Assembly (NCBI GenBank): GCA_022828595.1
Contig: JAKGHH010000003.1
Location: 57,773,759 to 57,837,758, forward strand
Direction of reading: 5' to 3'
Length of the DNA: 64,000 nucleotides
DNA from: Nelumbo lutea
Lineage: Eukaryota > Streptophyta > Magnoliopsida > Proteales > Nelumbonaceae
The stretch's first letter is position 1. Each line of letters begins with the position of its first letter. Below are positions 1 through 11,384 of the stretch, piece after piece. The notes below the pieces were generated by a model. It worked only from the letters and a program-made list of their open reading frames with translations. It had not been told where the DNA came from and ran no database searches. The translations under genes were made by a program, and so were the position numbers.

Positions 1-939
1 AGGTAAATCAAGTCAATCAATCAGGTGATTGGCTTTACTTTTTTACATCATCAAACTGATAGAGTGTTAATGTTTTCTGGTCCCAACTCTATTGGATCAG
101 CTATAGGAATCCTATTTCATCATTCCATTCATTATAGTAGTAGTCAAGTGAATGCAATCAAATTGATTATTCCATTCATTCATTTCAATTGATGCTAGAG
201 ATCCTTTATAAGGAGTACATCAATGTTTTATAGTCTTCTAAATTTAGGTAATATGAATCCTTTTAATAGTCAAGGAGAAGATGTATTGAAGTAAAGGAAA
301 CATGGTTCTAGGATATGAGCGTCATAACTCAGCAATCTGAAGTCTTCTCAAAAAAAAAAAAATAGGAATTCAAATATGTTACATGAACACACGATACCAA
401 ATTAAGTAAATATGTGCAAATTCAGTAAAAAGGTAAATACATGCAAATATCATCTTAAATTGATGGTCCAAACTGATTACAACATTCTTTACTACAAATA
501 ACATCTTTTGGGTTATTGTGCTAGTTAATTATGTATTGGCACTAAGACTTTACCACTACAAATAACATCTGGTTGGTGGTGTTGTCCTTCACATCACTAG
601 TATGCATGCTTTGCAAAAAAAGTGTGTTCTCCTTTGAACTATATGCAGCTTAAATCAGGTATTAAATACATGGAAGCGTCTCCCATACCAATGTAGTCCT
701 TCAAGAGAGTGATCAAAGAAAATATAAGATTGGTGATGGATCATCTCTTTTCTTCGGTGTTAGCTTAATTTAGGTTGCACCTTGCATAAACCAGTAAAAA
801 ATACACACCCACACCTAGAGTTGGGCTTCAACTCAGAATAGTGCACATAAAATGAAGAATGAGAGTGAACTATTGCCCATGTTTTCTATTTGGTTCATCT
901 TAATTTTGATTTTAGACTTGAATGTCTAGCCATTAACCA
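1..939. other. intergenic, nothing recognised
   Basis: No open frame longer than background, no terminal repeats and no recognisable coding remnant. Composition is AT-rich plant intergenic DNA. Confidence 0.5.
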
Positions 940-1139
940 GTTGCGACAATCATTGAGAACACCCACTAAAAGATTAGGAAGCCTGTCCAAGTCTGAGAAC
1001 ACCAATTCACCCATTCTAAGATGGTGTGTTAATGGCCTGACCCCTTGAATGTATCAATCGGCTCAACTATGTGGTTCAATATCTAGTTTGTGTGAATAAT
1101 ACTCAGTAGACCATGCATTATGATTTTTTTCTACAAATT

Positions 1140-1740
1140 TAATTAAGACACTAACCAAATAGGTTCAGGCTTATAATATCCAGATGGTGTGAATAATACC
1201 TAACAGGGCAAGCATTATGATTTTTTTCTACAAATTTGGCTCACATATTGACCAAACTAGTCCAGACCCATAATAAACATATATTTTAGGATTAGGCATT
1301 GATCAAGCAGGTTTAGACCTGTCGCAAACATGTCAAGGGTTTAGGTTCAAGCATGTAACAAACAAGTCAATATTTGTTTCATAATTGTAATAAATAGGTC
1401 GAGCTCTGGGTTCAGTCCATTAACAGACATGCCTATCTCTAGGTTTAAACCTATAACAAGCATGTAAAGGCTTTAGGTTCAGACCATCTAACAAATAGGT
1501 CAATCACTAGTTTAGACCTACAATAAACAAGTCTACCTTTGGGTTCAATCCACTAACAAAAAGGTCTACCTCTGGGTTCAAACCTGTCACAAACATGTCT
1601 AGGGTTTGGGTTCAGACTTGTAACACCTAGTTTAATCATTGGGTTCAGCATAGGGTTCAAATCAATAAACAAGCAAGCCAATCATTGGTTCAGACCTATA
1701 ACATTTAGGTCAATCATTGAATTCATGTTAGATAGTGTAT
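1140..1740. repeat. degenerate short tandem repeat
   Basis: A phrase resembling 'gggttcagacctgtaacaaa' followed by a variant of 'caagtcaatctct' recurs about a dozen times at irregular spacing of roughly 35-60 bases. Copies differ by substitutions and small gaps, so the array is old. No coding potential is seen. It may be a decayed minisatellite of a larger element. Confidence 0.6.
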
Positions 1741-2363
1741 GCTCTAATCTCCAATCAGATCGATGTACAAATACATTTATTGTAAATGAATAAAAGCACA
1801 TTATTGTTTCATGTTGATATTGGTATATTTTTGTGAAATTACCCCTTAAACTAGACATTTATGAAACTCATGTTAGTTTAAAATGTTCTCAGCCATTGGA
1901 TAGACTTTGAAAGTTTATCCTGCCAAGACTGACACTAATGTGTTGCCAAAGAAGTTGGGGCAGCTTGTCTCAGCTGTTAAGGTTCTACTCAAAGCACATG
2001 CAATGTGTGTTTGGATGAAACATTGAACCCAGATCACTTTCCAGTTATGTGTTGGACCTTGGAGATTAATAGACAAAACTGGAAAGTTACACATAACCCC
2101 TAAATTTGATTATGTTACTACACTAGGTGTTGGATTGAATTGCCTTTGACATGCCAATCAGTGATATCCGGGTCAAACCCTAGGTATGTTGGGACAATCT
2201 AAGAAGCCACCTATATTGGTGATCATAACGATAGAATCGGCCCCTCTGTCGGACAAAGTGAAAGATAGGGTTTACACTCTTTCTAATGGAAACATAAACG
2301 GACGATAGTGAATTTCAACAGTGTTTTGAAATCTTATTTTGCAGGGTGAGGCTATTGGACAAC
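1741..2363. other. intergenic, nothing recognised
   Basis: No gene, RNA or terminal repeat recognised between the degenerate array and the first copy of the 0.69-kb direct repeat. Confidence 0.4.
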
Positions 2364-3049
2364 CTGAGGTGATTGGTAGGGACAGATCGAGTCAAATGTG
2401 TTTAGATGGGGCAGATCTGAAAAGGCCTTGATTCAGTCAATTAATAGCTTCGAAATGGAATCTTTGTATGATCGAGGGGCAAACAAGGGTATGTTGGGCT
2501 AAAATTTCACAAGTAGGTATTTTAGAATATATGGGCTTGATGGCAATGTCTGATTGGTCTAGGGAGGTCTAAATTGTGGGAATTTGGGTCAATGGGATAT
2601 TCCGAAATAGAATCTTGGTTTGATGGTGGAGTAAATGAGGGAATCTGGGGTTGAAACTTTATGAGTAGGTGTTTTTATGTATTCAGAGTTTAATGGTATG
2701 GTTTGATCGATTTGGATGTGTTAAGATCAAGAGTATTTGGGTTTTGAGTGTTTAAGCTAACAAGAAAGGTCGAAATGGAATCTTGGATTTGATGAGGGAG
2801 TAAATAAAGGAATTTTTAGTTAAAATTTTATGGATAGGTATTTTGGGAGGTCCTAAATATGATGGTTGTGCTTGATCTAATGGTTGAGGTGTAAGTGAGG
2901 GTCGATCAGGGCCATCGGATAGGTATCATGCATGTTTAATAGTGGATCTAAGGGCTCTCGGGGTGAAACTCGGGTTTTTTAGGTTTTTGGGTGTTGTAGA
3001 GAGATTGGAAGGATCTAATCAAGAATTTGGGGTGAATTGGGGTTTTGGC
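2364..3049 (+). repeat. 0.69-kb dispersed direct repeat, copy 1
   Basis: This block matches 9248-9923 in the same orientation over nearly its whole length, with scattered substitutions and small indels. Shared landmarks are 'gaggtgattgg' at the start, 'cagatctgaaaagg' near the start and 'ggtgaattggggttttggc' at the end. No open frame is conserved between copies. Two direct repeats about 6.9 kb apart could be LTRs of one old element, but no primer-binding site or polyprotein was found between them, so only a dispersed repeat is called. Confidence 0.75.
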
Positions 3050-3668
3050 AACGAATCAAGCAAAAAGCAGGTGTTGACAGCTACCATTCTTTGTTGTGAG
3101 GTAGGAATCTACGAAACAACAAAGACCAGAAGAAGCACACAAAGATTTTTACGAAGGGTAGGTTGGAAGAGGAGTGAGACGATAAAGGAGGATTGAGATG
3201 AAAAGGAATTCCTGTGCAACACTGCTTCATCATGTTTAGGTCGTTTTATTTTTAGCAAGGTGACTCTTCCTAGGTATCAAGAACCTTCGGAGTTAGGGTA
3301 CATTTTTCGTAAAAGAAAGAAAATAAATAAAAATCAGCAATAAAAATGTGAAAATCAATTACTTTTGGCAAAGTGACCCCTCCTAGGCATCAGAAACCTT
3401 ACAGAATCAAGGCACATTGGTCGCAAAGAAAACCATGTTAAAGATAAAAAGATCAATCACCAAGACTAAGTAGGACAAAAGGTTCAAAATTCTTGCGAAG
3501 TGTAATCACAAAACACGAACAAATACTCTTTAGTTTGTTTTACAACATTTTAAAAGATTTTAATAACATATTTTGCGTTTTAATAGAGTTCATGAAATTG
3601 ATATGCCATAACTACTTTTTGACATAACACAATGTGAAATAATTGTTACAGAGTTTCAGACAATTCTG
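3050..3668. other. intergenic, nothing recognised
   Basis: Two short phrases recur about 120 bases apart ('gtgactcttcctaggtatca' near 3259 and 'gtgacccctcctaggcatca' near 3371), a weak tandem repeat. Nothing else recognised. Confidence 0.4.
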
Positions 3669-3679
3669 TAATGACACAT

Positions 3680-3737
3680 GGTACCCTTACTGTTTAGCTA
3701 CTGTCTTGCGATGCCCTTAAGTTTTTTTATAATTGTC
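3680..3737 (+). repeat. left arm of 58-bp inverted repeat
   Basis: The block beginning GGTACCCTTACTG and ending ATAATTGTC is the near-exact reverse complement of 6879-6936, with only a handful of mismatches. Weaker similarity extends about 11 bases outward on both sides. The arms bracket 3.1 kb that includes a receptor-kinase fragment, as terminal inverted repeats of a DNA transposon would. No convincing target-site duplication was found. Confidence 0.7.
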
Positions 3738-4139
3738 ATCGTCGTTAAATCAAGACGAAAAAGTTGATTTTACATTTTTGCACTTCTGTTAACTCTTACT
3801 CAGATCGAACCCTTCCTTAATGAGGGATCTGAACACACTCCTCCGATCTTCCATTGTTGTGAAACTTTTCCCAGCCTTCTTGTTTGTGTCTTCTCCCATT
3901 GTCACTTGTAATTCACATAGGTGTGTCTACATCCCCTAAATGGACGAGAGAAAGGATTTCTCAGAGCAACCCCCGGTTCCATCCTCACGCCACCTCCATC
4001 TCTTCTTTCTGGCAGAGATTATTTCATTAAAGTTGCCAGGTTCTCCTGCTTTAGCAATGAGAACCAACCAAACAAGCTAAAATCTACAATTTCAGCTCTT
4101 GAAACACCACTCTTTAAAACCATTTAAAGAACCAAATAT

Positions 4140-4640
4140 TGTGCTTCTAAAAGCATCGAAACTGAAAACATTTGTACTCGATGATGCCTTGCTAGTTTTA
4201 GTAATCTCTAGTGCAAGGTAACCTAGAGTCCCTACCACACGGGTAGTTTTGGGATCAGTTCCACGATCGTATAGTCTTGCGAGCCCAAAATCTCCCAACC
4301 TTCCATTAAATTCACTATCTAATAAGACATTGCAGGACTTGACATCTCTGTGAACAACGACCTGCTCCCATCCTTCGTGCAAATAAAATAGTGCAGACGG
4401 TACTCCTTTGATGATTCAAAATCTTTGACCCCAATTTAGTGTGGTTTCTAGTTGGTTGAAGAGCAACTTGTCTAGACTTCCATTTGGCATGTAATCGTAC
4501 AACAGAGCTCTTCTTTACGCCGGCAATAGCCCAAGAGTTGTACCAAATTCTGGTGACGCAGCCGACCCATGCTAACAATCTCAGCAACGAATTCTCTAAC
4601 TTCTTATCTAGATTCATGAGAGACTCTCATCGCCGCAACT
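4140..4640 (-). pseudogene. L-type lectin receptor kinase fragment, kinase domain, broken
   Basis: On the minus strand the region encodes a run of protein-kinase subdomains typical of plant L-type lectin receptor kinases (LecRK). In order: RVSHESR with a stop where the family has glutamine, [41 protein letters not shown], the catalytic loop [12 protein letters not shown], the DFGLARLYD motif, and [12 protein letters not shown], where the family has APE. Pieces lie in different frames: a shift occurs at KEEL/LLYDY and stops interrupt it. The glycine-rich loop, the lectin domain, the membrane segment and the C-lobe end are missing. LecRKs act at the plasma membrane in perception and defence; this copy cannot. 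It lies between the 58-bp inverted repeats, which suggests capture by a transposon. Confidence 0.88.
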
Positions 4641-5297
4641 ACCATTTTGGAGGTGGGTAACAATTGTTTTAGGGATCATCTTCCAATTGAAAAAAAAAAC
4701 AAAAAACAATTTAATAAACCTAAAGAGCTTTGGGAGTTCAGATCTTGGTGGAGGCAGAGGATTTCTAATTGAAAACCCATTTGTCAATGTTTCAGGGACC
4801 ATCTTCCAGTTACACAAAAAATAGAGATATGGTTTAGGACTTCAGATTAATAAACCTAACGAGCTTTGGAACTTCAGATCTAAGTGGAGATCTGGTTAGG
4901 TTTCGACAGCTCTAGGGTTAGATTTTGACATAAAAGCAAAATAGTGGGAGTGGCTAGAGTACCTCAAGAGAGGAGTTGTCATCCTAATGATGGTTTCAAA
5001 TAAGAAACAGGGAAGAATAACAACAATGATGGGGGTTTACTGGTGAGATGTACATCAAAAATAGGCAAAAACATTAAAAAAGTACCGTTGTTGTGTATTT
5101 ATTGTTCTCATCAAGAAGATGATAAACAATGACTGAAGAAGGGGGGAAGAAGGAGTGTCGTTGTTGTGGGTTTACTGTTCTCATCAAGAAGATGACAAAC
5201 AATGACTGAAGAAGGGAGGGCAAATGGAAGAGAAAGAATGGCGACAGGATGATAAAATGGCCCATTAGATGCTACCATTGGAATGAACATTGGTGTA

Positions 5298-6735
5298 AGG
5301 TGTGTCCGGAAGTGCATCGTTAAACACTTCGGAACACCAGTTTAAACATTTATAATTTTATTCCAATTTTCAAACAACTACTAACGCAATAAAGTGATGA
5401 AAACGAGACGTATCCATAGGGAAGCACGGGAAAAATAACTACGTACTTAGATCTGGGAGAGAGAACACAAAGGGGAGTTGCAGAAATATAAAATTAATTA
5501 ATTAAAAATTTGAAATTCATTAAAACCAAATTCAAACAGTATTAAGAATAACAAGTACATAAAAATAAATAAATAAAAGAAACAAATAAATAAAATGAAC
5601 GAAATAAAATTTTCTAAGAATCCGATCAGAGGTAGCAGTCTCTGGATCTCTCCTTCGACCTTTGAACTTCTTGAGCTAGGCCTTCCGTCTTACCTTGTCG
5701 AATTTCAGGTCTGCAGAAAAGAAATAAAGTACAAATTAAATCTAATAAAAGTAAAATTTGAAGGAAGAAAACTGAAGAAAAAATGGTTGGGATTCAAATC
5801 AAGAGGTGGCAGTAGTGGTGTTGGCGAACTGCAAGTAGGAACCCCTCCTCTTGCCTATGCATCCTCCTCTTCCTCTACCCTTGAACTTCTCAAGATTAGC
5901 CTTCCTTCTTACTTGGGTGAATTGACCAACCCAATCTATAGGGCCCCTAAGACCCTTTTTATAGAGAATGGTGGACACAACTGGAAATAGGGAGGAAGAT
6001 GGGGGGCGACAATTGGGATTTAGCAAAGTTAAAGATGCCCTAGGGTTTCTAATGGATGAAAAAGATGGTTTTGGGGTGATCCTATGGCTGAAAATAGAAG
6101 GAGAGGGCACCCAATATTATGTAGGGCTGAGATTTTGGCGCCTAGAAATGGAGGGTGTAGATTAGAACATCAAGGGTTGGAGGGTTAAGATTAAAAGAAT
6201 ATGTGGTGCCCTAGATTGAATGGTTGGGATATAGGATGGAGGGAGTGGTTGAGATTGAATGGTGAGGATTAGCAGAATAAGTGGCACCCTAGGGTTTAGA
6301 AGCTACAAAGGAGAGCCCTAAAATGGATGGTGGAGATTAGAAGGAGTGGATGATGGAGATTTCACATCTGGGGTGCCTAGGGTTAGATGAGGAAAATATT
6401 AGGTTAAAAAGGCTTCTTAGGGTTTTCGAATGATAGGGGAGCATGGTAATATAGTAGGATGGGCGCCAACTGGGTTTAGCAGATAGAAGACACCCTCCTG
6501 TTCTTAGTTATTTACAAAAACAGCCCCTCTCTCAGCTGGACTTCACACCAGCTTCCCAAAATTTGCATTTCAGCCATGAAAACTTCTCAGTTTTCTACAT
6601 AATTTGCACAGACCCTCAAATGTCACATAAATGATTTTAACTAGGAAAATGGTGCACTTTGACTACTCTAAGGCCAAAAATACCTCTGAATTGATGCCCT
6701 TAAGGCATCAAAATGCAAGGTTATCAATGCTAGAG
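5298..6735. repeat. 1.4-kb LTR-like dispersed repeat, copy 1
   Basis: The block runs from TGTGTCCGGAAG to about CATCAAAATGCA and matches 24778-26240 in the same orientation along nearly its full length. It contains the phrase 'tatccatagggaagcacggg', a run coding GSSGV..LQVGTPP in both copies, and a TATA-like 'cctttttatagagaatgg'. Length, a possible internal promoter and isolation from any polyprotein suggest a solo LTR of a Ty3/Gypsy-type element, but no clear target-site duplication was found. The roughly 130-codon frame here is not called as a gene because it is no better conserved between copies than its surroundings. Confidence 0.6.
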
Positions 6736-6878
6736 AAGATGGGTTCTAGGGGAACTAAGACCAAATGGGTATTTTTGATCGTAAAAGGGTAGTTTGAGAA
6801 TTATGGACAAATTTATCAATCATGTGGTGTCACATGCAAATGGGACCTGACGGTCAAGTAATGGCAGGGGAGGACTTA

Positions 6879-6936
6879 GACAATTGTCAAAAAACTTAAG
6901 GGTATCGCAAGACAATAGCTAAGCAGTAAGGGTACC
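6879..6936 (-). repeat. right arm of 58-bp inverted repeat
   Basis: Reverse-complement partner of 3680-3737. It lies directly beside the 45-bp minisatellite, so any outer boundary or target-site duplication is obscured there. Confidence 0.7.
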
Positions 6937-6964
6937 GCCTATCAATACGCTAAACAATAGGGAT

Positions 6965-7625
6965 AGTTTAAGAGACCAATGGAATTTGTAACATTGGGTT
7001 AAAGCATACAAGTTGACATGACCAATGGAATTTTTGACATGGGTCAAAGCATAGAGGCTGACATAACCAACGAATTTTATGACGTGGGTCAAAGCATAGA
7101 GGCTGACATGACCAACAGAATTTCTGACATGGGTTAAAGCATAAAGGCTAACATGACCAATGGAATTTCTGACGCAATTCAAAGCATAAAGGTTGGCATG
7201 ACCAACGAAATTTTTGACGTGGGTCAAAGTATAAAGGCAGACATGACCAATGGAATTTTCTGATGCAGGTCAAAGCATAGAGGCTAATATAACCAATGGA
7301 ATTTCTGACCCGGGTCAAAGTATAGAAGCTGACCTAACCAATGGAAATTTTTAACATAGGTCAAAGCATAGAGGCTGACATAACCAACGAAATTTTCTGA
7401 CGCAGGTCAAATCATAAAGGCTACATGATCGATAGGATTTCTAACGCGGGTCAAAGCATAGAGGCTAACATGACCAACAGAATTTCTAACATGGGTCAAA
7501 GCATAGAGACTGACATGACCAACGGAATTTTCTAATGTAGGTCAAAGCATAGAGGCTAACATGATCAATAAAATTTCTTACGTGGGTCAAAGCATAGAGG
7601 CTGACATTACCAACGGAATACATAA
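6965..7625. repeat. 45-bp minisatellite, about 14 units
   Basis: A unit reading roughly GACATGACCAATGGAATTTC followed by TGACATGGGTCAAAGCATAGAGGCT repeats in tandem with point differences. Forty-five is a multiple of three, so the minus strand stays open for long stretches and encodes a 15-residue repeat like HVSLYALTHVRNSVG (open from 7227 to 6919 and from 7692 to 7486). Some units carry 1-bp indels that shift the frame. No start context or upstream domain suggests a real protein; the open frame is most simply a by-product of unit length. Confidence 0.9.
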
Positions 7626-9247
7626 GTAAGCAAAAGGACATGATGTGATGGTAAAGACAAGATAGAAGTTGGATATGCAATGAAAAGGTCAAAACATATC
7701 CTCAAACTGTAGTACAAGTAGGTATTCAATTATAAAAAATGCACAAGGGACATGAAATATAGGAATGATAAGAAGGAAAAACTTTAGGGCTCAAGGGCAA
7801 AAGTGCCTTCAACCTTAACTCATATGAGAGTAATTACATCTAAATGGGCTATGTTAGGTTCACATCAGAGGAGAGTGTGTATCTTTTCTTCAAGGTCATT
7901 ACTCAAAACTCAATGAATTCAAAAGCATGCATGGTGGAATTTTAAGGTGTTGAACCAAGGATTCGCTACAAGAAATGCCTTTATCGCAAGGTGTCTATCC
8001 CACTTTTTCTTTTTTGCTTTTTTTTTTTTTGTTTTCTTCTTCTCTTTCTTTTTTTAGTTAACAAAAAATGGTAGGCTATGAAACTGATATTTTAATGGAG
8101 TGAGTGACGACTATGATCCTTCATTGTCAGCCAAATAGGTTATTCCAGTACTGATCTACCGATTTTTCAAAGATCAATGAGGTCTTGCTCTTTATGAAAA
8201 AATGTGGTATGAGATAGAGGCTACAAATGATGGGTTAAAAAGCTCAAATAACAATTAATATAGGCATCAAATGCTCGAATCGCCACTTTATGGATTCAAC
8301 TCAAGGTCTACTCTCGTAATCATATTTTCATCTTTTTTTATTATTTTAAAAAAGCTCTATTCATGAACATACGGATGGAGATTACTCTTTATATTCTTCA
8401 TCAACATGATTTGTATCCTTTTATTGATCAGGGAAGACTTTATTTTGGGACGAAAAGTAAATGGGTAAGGAAATTCAAAACTAGCATTTAGGTGTCATCA
8501 TAAAAGTTCTCATAATGATAAAACCATCTTAATTGCCCCAATTTCTTATAACTGATTCTTGATTCTTCGTTTGTCAATTCACTTTTGCTTTAATCTTCCT
8601 TGATAACAGCCCCACTTTACTTGAATATTTCATTCTCATCAAAGCTACAAAAAATTCATTCCTTTTTTCTTTCTTTTTTCTCCTTTTTTTCTTTTCATTT
8701 TTATTATTTTCTATACTTCTCTTCCCTTTATTTTCATTTTCTTCTTTTTTTTTCTTTCTTTTTCTCCTTTTTCTTTAAGTTCTTGCTCGATTGTTCAAAT
8801 TGTATTCTATTTATTTTGATACCCACTCACTATGAAGTGTTTATTGGGAAGAAAATGTTCATAGAAAGGTTCAAAGGGAAAACTAGGGGATTTTACTATA
8901 TATTATCAGGATTGAATGCATAATGTCAAACAAGTGGCCAATTATGGCCTCCCTTCATTTCATTATTGATTGCATGTCACATATTGAAGAAGTGTATATT
9001 GAGCATATTATATGTCAAGCAAATCCCCCTAGGGCACTCTCATTCGACTTCCTCTTTTTTGTTTTTTTTATTCTTCTCTTTCCTTTTTTATATTCTATTT
9101 TTTATCCCCTTGATGACCCTTGAAGTGCATCTCATGGATTTAACTAGTTTGTCGAAAAACTAGTTTAATGCGTAAGCTCAATTGGTTAACTAGTGATTTT
9201 CACGAATTCAAGGGATCGTTGAGAAAAGAGAAACGACTGAGGATGGC
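7626..9247. other. intergenic, pyrimidine-rich tracts
   Basis: Contains T/C-rich tracts at 8008-8054, 8659-8777 and 9048-9100. Short open frames across them encode Phe/Ser/Leu-rich low-complexity peptides and are not called as genes. Confidence 0.5.
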
Positions 9248-9923
9248 CTTGAGGTGATTGGCAGGAACTGGTTGAGTCAAATGTGTCAAAATCGGGTAGA
9301 TCTGAAAAGGGATTGATTCGGTCAATTCAGAGCCTTGAAACAGAATCTTTGTATGATCAAGGGGCAAATAAGGGTATTTTGGGATAAAACTTCACAGGTA
9401 GGTATTTTATAATATCTGGGATTTAATGTAATGTCTAATTGTCTAGGGAGGTCTAAATCATGGGAATTTGGGTCAATAGGATGTTTCAAAACGAAATCTT
9501 GGTTTGATGATAGGGTAAATGGGGGAATTTGGGGTTGAAATTTTATGGGCAGGTGTTTTGATATATTCAGAGTTTAATACTATGGTTTGATCAACTTAGA
9601 TGTGCTAAGATCAAGGGAAACTGGGTTCTGAGTGTTTAGGCTAACGATAAAAGTTGAAATGAAATATTGGTTTGATGAGGGGGTAAATAATGGAATTTTA
9701 AGTTGAAATTTTATGGATAGGAATTTTGGGAGGTCTTGGGTCTGATGGTTATGCATGATCTAATGGTTGAGGTATAAGTGAGGGTCAATCAGGACCATCG
9801 AATAGGTATCAGGCAGGTTTAACAATGAATATGAGAGCTCCCAGGAAGAAACTTGGGTTTTGGGGTGTTTCGGAGATATTGAAAGTGTCTCATCAAAAAT
9901 TTGGGGTGAATTGGGGTTTTGGC
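9248..9923 (+). repeat. 0.69-kb dispersed direct repeat, copy 2
   Basis: Second copy of the block at 2364-3049, same orientation. Flanks differ completely from copy 1 on both sides, so the repeat borders are near the given positions. Confidence 0.75.
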
Positions 9924-10439
9924 GGTACGTTCGCGTGCTTTTCACATGGGAATTCTAGATGATAATAATGATAGTATAGTGTATCCAATTTTTTATATAA
10001 AATTTATGTGTTTTTATTTTATATTTCTATTATTAATCAGATGCAAGTTACAAAATCCAAATATGAATACATAAATTGCTCACCCAAATATGTGATAAAT
10101 GGATTGAATTCTAAAGTTTCAAGTATCATTGATAGGCCTACCTGTTTGGCTAGATTATTCTTTTTGTAGTGTATCTTTTTGGTGTATCTTTTTTTTCATT
10201 TATCAAAAAATTGTAAAATTTAAATAAGGGGATTGAATGAGGAGAAAAGTAGTAGCTCAATTTACAATTTGAATCTTACAATTAAATAGGGACTAAATTC
10301 AAAATGAGTATTTTGGTTGAAAGAAAGTTCCATAATGTTATTCATATTTTTAATAGAATGTAAATATAGAATTCTTTTTTTGTATTTTGGTGTGTAAAAA
10401 TAATTCTAATATGTTACACCTACTATTTATTTAATATGA

Positions 10440-11230
10440 TAAATATATGAGATTATACATGTGCATGAATGCTTTTTTGCAAAATTTATGTATTTTTTAT
10501 CTTTGAATTTTTATATTTTATTAATTTTTATTATGTGTTTATGGAATTAAATGTTAACATATTTAACCAAAAGTTGAACTATTTATTATTAATTTTTATA
10601 TTTCATTTTTGGTTAGTTCTAAACTATGTATTTAATTTTAATTATAAATAAAAATAAATCTTCTTTATTATACTTAGTTTTTTCAAATTAATTAATAAAA
10701 CTATCATAAATGTGTCTAAACTTTTATATATTTTTTGAAAATTTTTAGAATTGAAAATTTTTATATTTACTTCCATTCTAAAAATTTTTTTACCTAACTA
10801 TAACTTCGTAGGTTAATCAATTTGATTCGGATGTTTGAATTGCTTGGCCACCACTTGTATAAAAAATGGTTTTGTTTTTTAGACAGTTTTAAAGTATATG
10901 GTATTATATTGTAAAAATATTGGCATAGATCTAATTAGTAGAATTTATTAGTGAACAGATAAAACTATAGGATTTAATAAAATAAAATGGAATTTAATAC
11001 TTTAAATATAAGTCTTAATGAGAGGGATTAAATGAGGTGAAAAATAATAATTGAAGTTACATTTTTAACCCTTACAATTAGAGGTGGATTAAATACATAA
11101 ATATAGGCATTTTAGTAGCCATTAAAGTTGGCATTAAAATGACTTTTATACGCTTTCTCAAACAAAGAAGTAAAGGGTAATTTTAGTCCAAAAAAATTTC
11201 ACATTGCATTCACACTTTTATACATAGTAT
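10440..11230 (+). repeat. AT-rich dispersed repeat, unit A
   Basis: Shares order and sequence with 11385-12830 (unit B) and, for its right part, with 17896-18120 (unit C). Landmarks are 'ttgcttggccaccac', 'agttttaaagtatatgg', 'cttaatgagagggattaaat', 'tttttaacccttacaatta' and 'ggtaattttagtccaaaaaa'. Unit A lacks the MITE present in unit B, so it serves as an empty-site reference. No coding capacity. Confidence 0.75.
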
Positions 11231-11384
11231 CGATTTATGAATCGGTTAAATCCTTTGTATCAGAGCTTTGATGCCTTATCAAGTTAGCTATCTCTTCTCA
11301 CTTTAATTCTTCAATGGGACACTTCTACCACTTTGTGCAATGGAACCATGTAATCCTCTACCACTAATTCCGTTTCTACCACCT

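Noticed and set aside
1140..1740. CRISPR-like repeat array
   Set aside because: Repeat words vary, spacing is irregular and the genome is plant nuclear.
5595..6165. 131-codon frame and overlapping frames on both strands
   Set aside because: Part of the 1.4-kb LTR-like repeat. The second copy at 25256-25507 keeps only a piece and differs upstream; no domain.
8600..9163. Open frames of 107, 66 and 65 codons
   Set aside because: They span T/C-rich tracts and encode low-complexity Phe/Ser/Leu strings without a domain.
2364..9923. A 7.5-kb LTR retrotransposon using the two 0.69-kb direct repeats as LTRs
   Set aside because: No TG/CA ends, primer site, polypurine tract or polyprotein in the expected places, and unrelated elements lie between.
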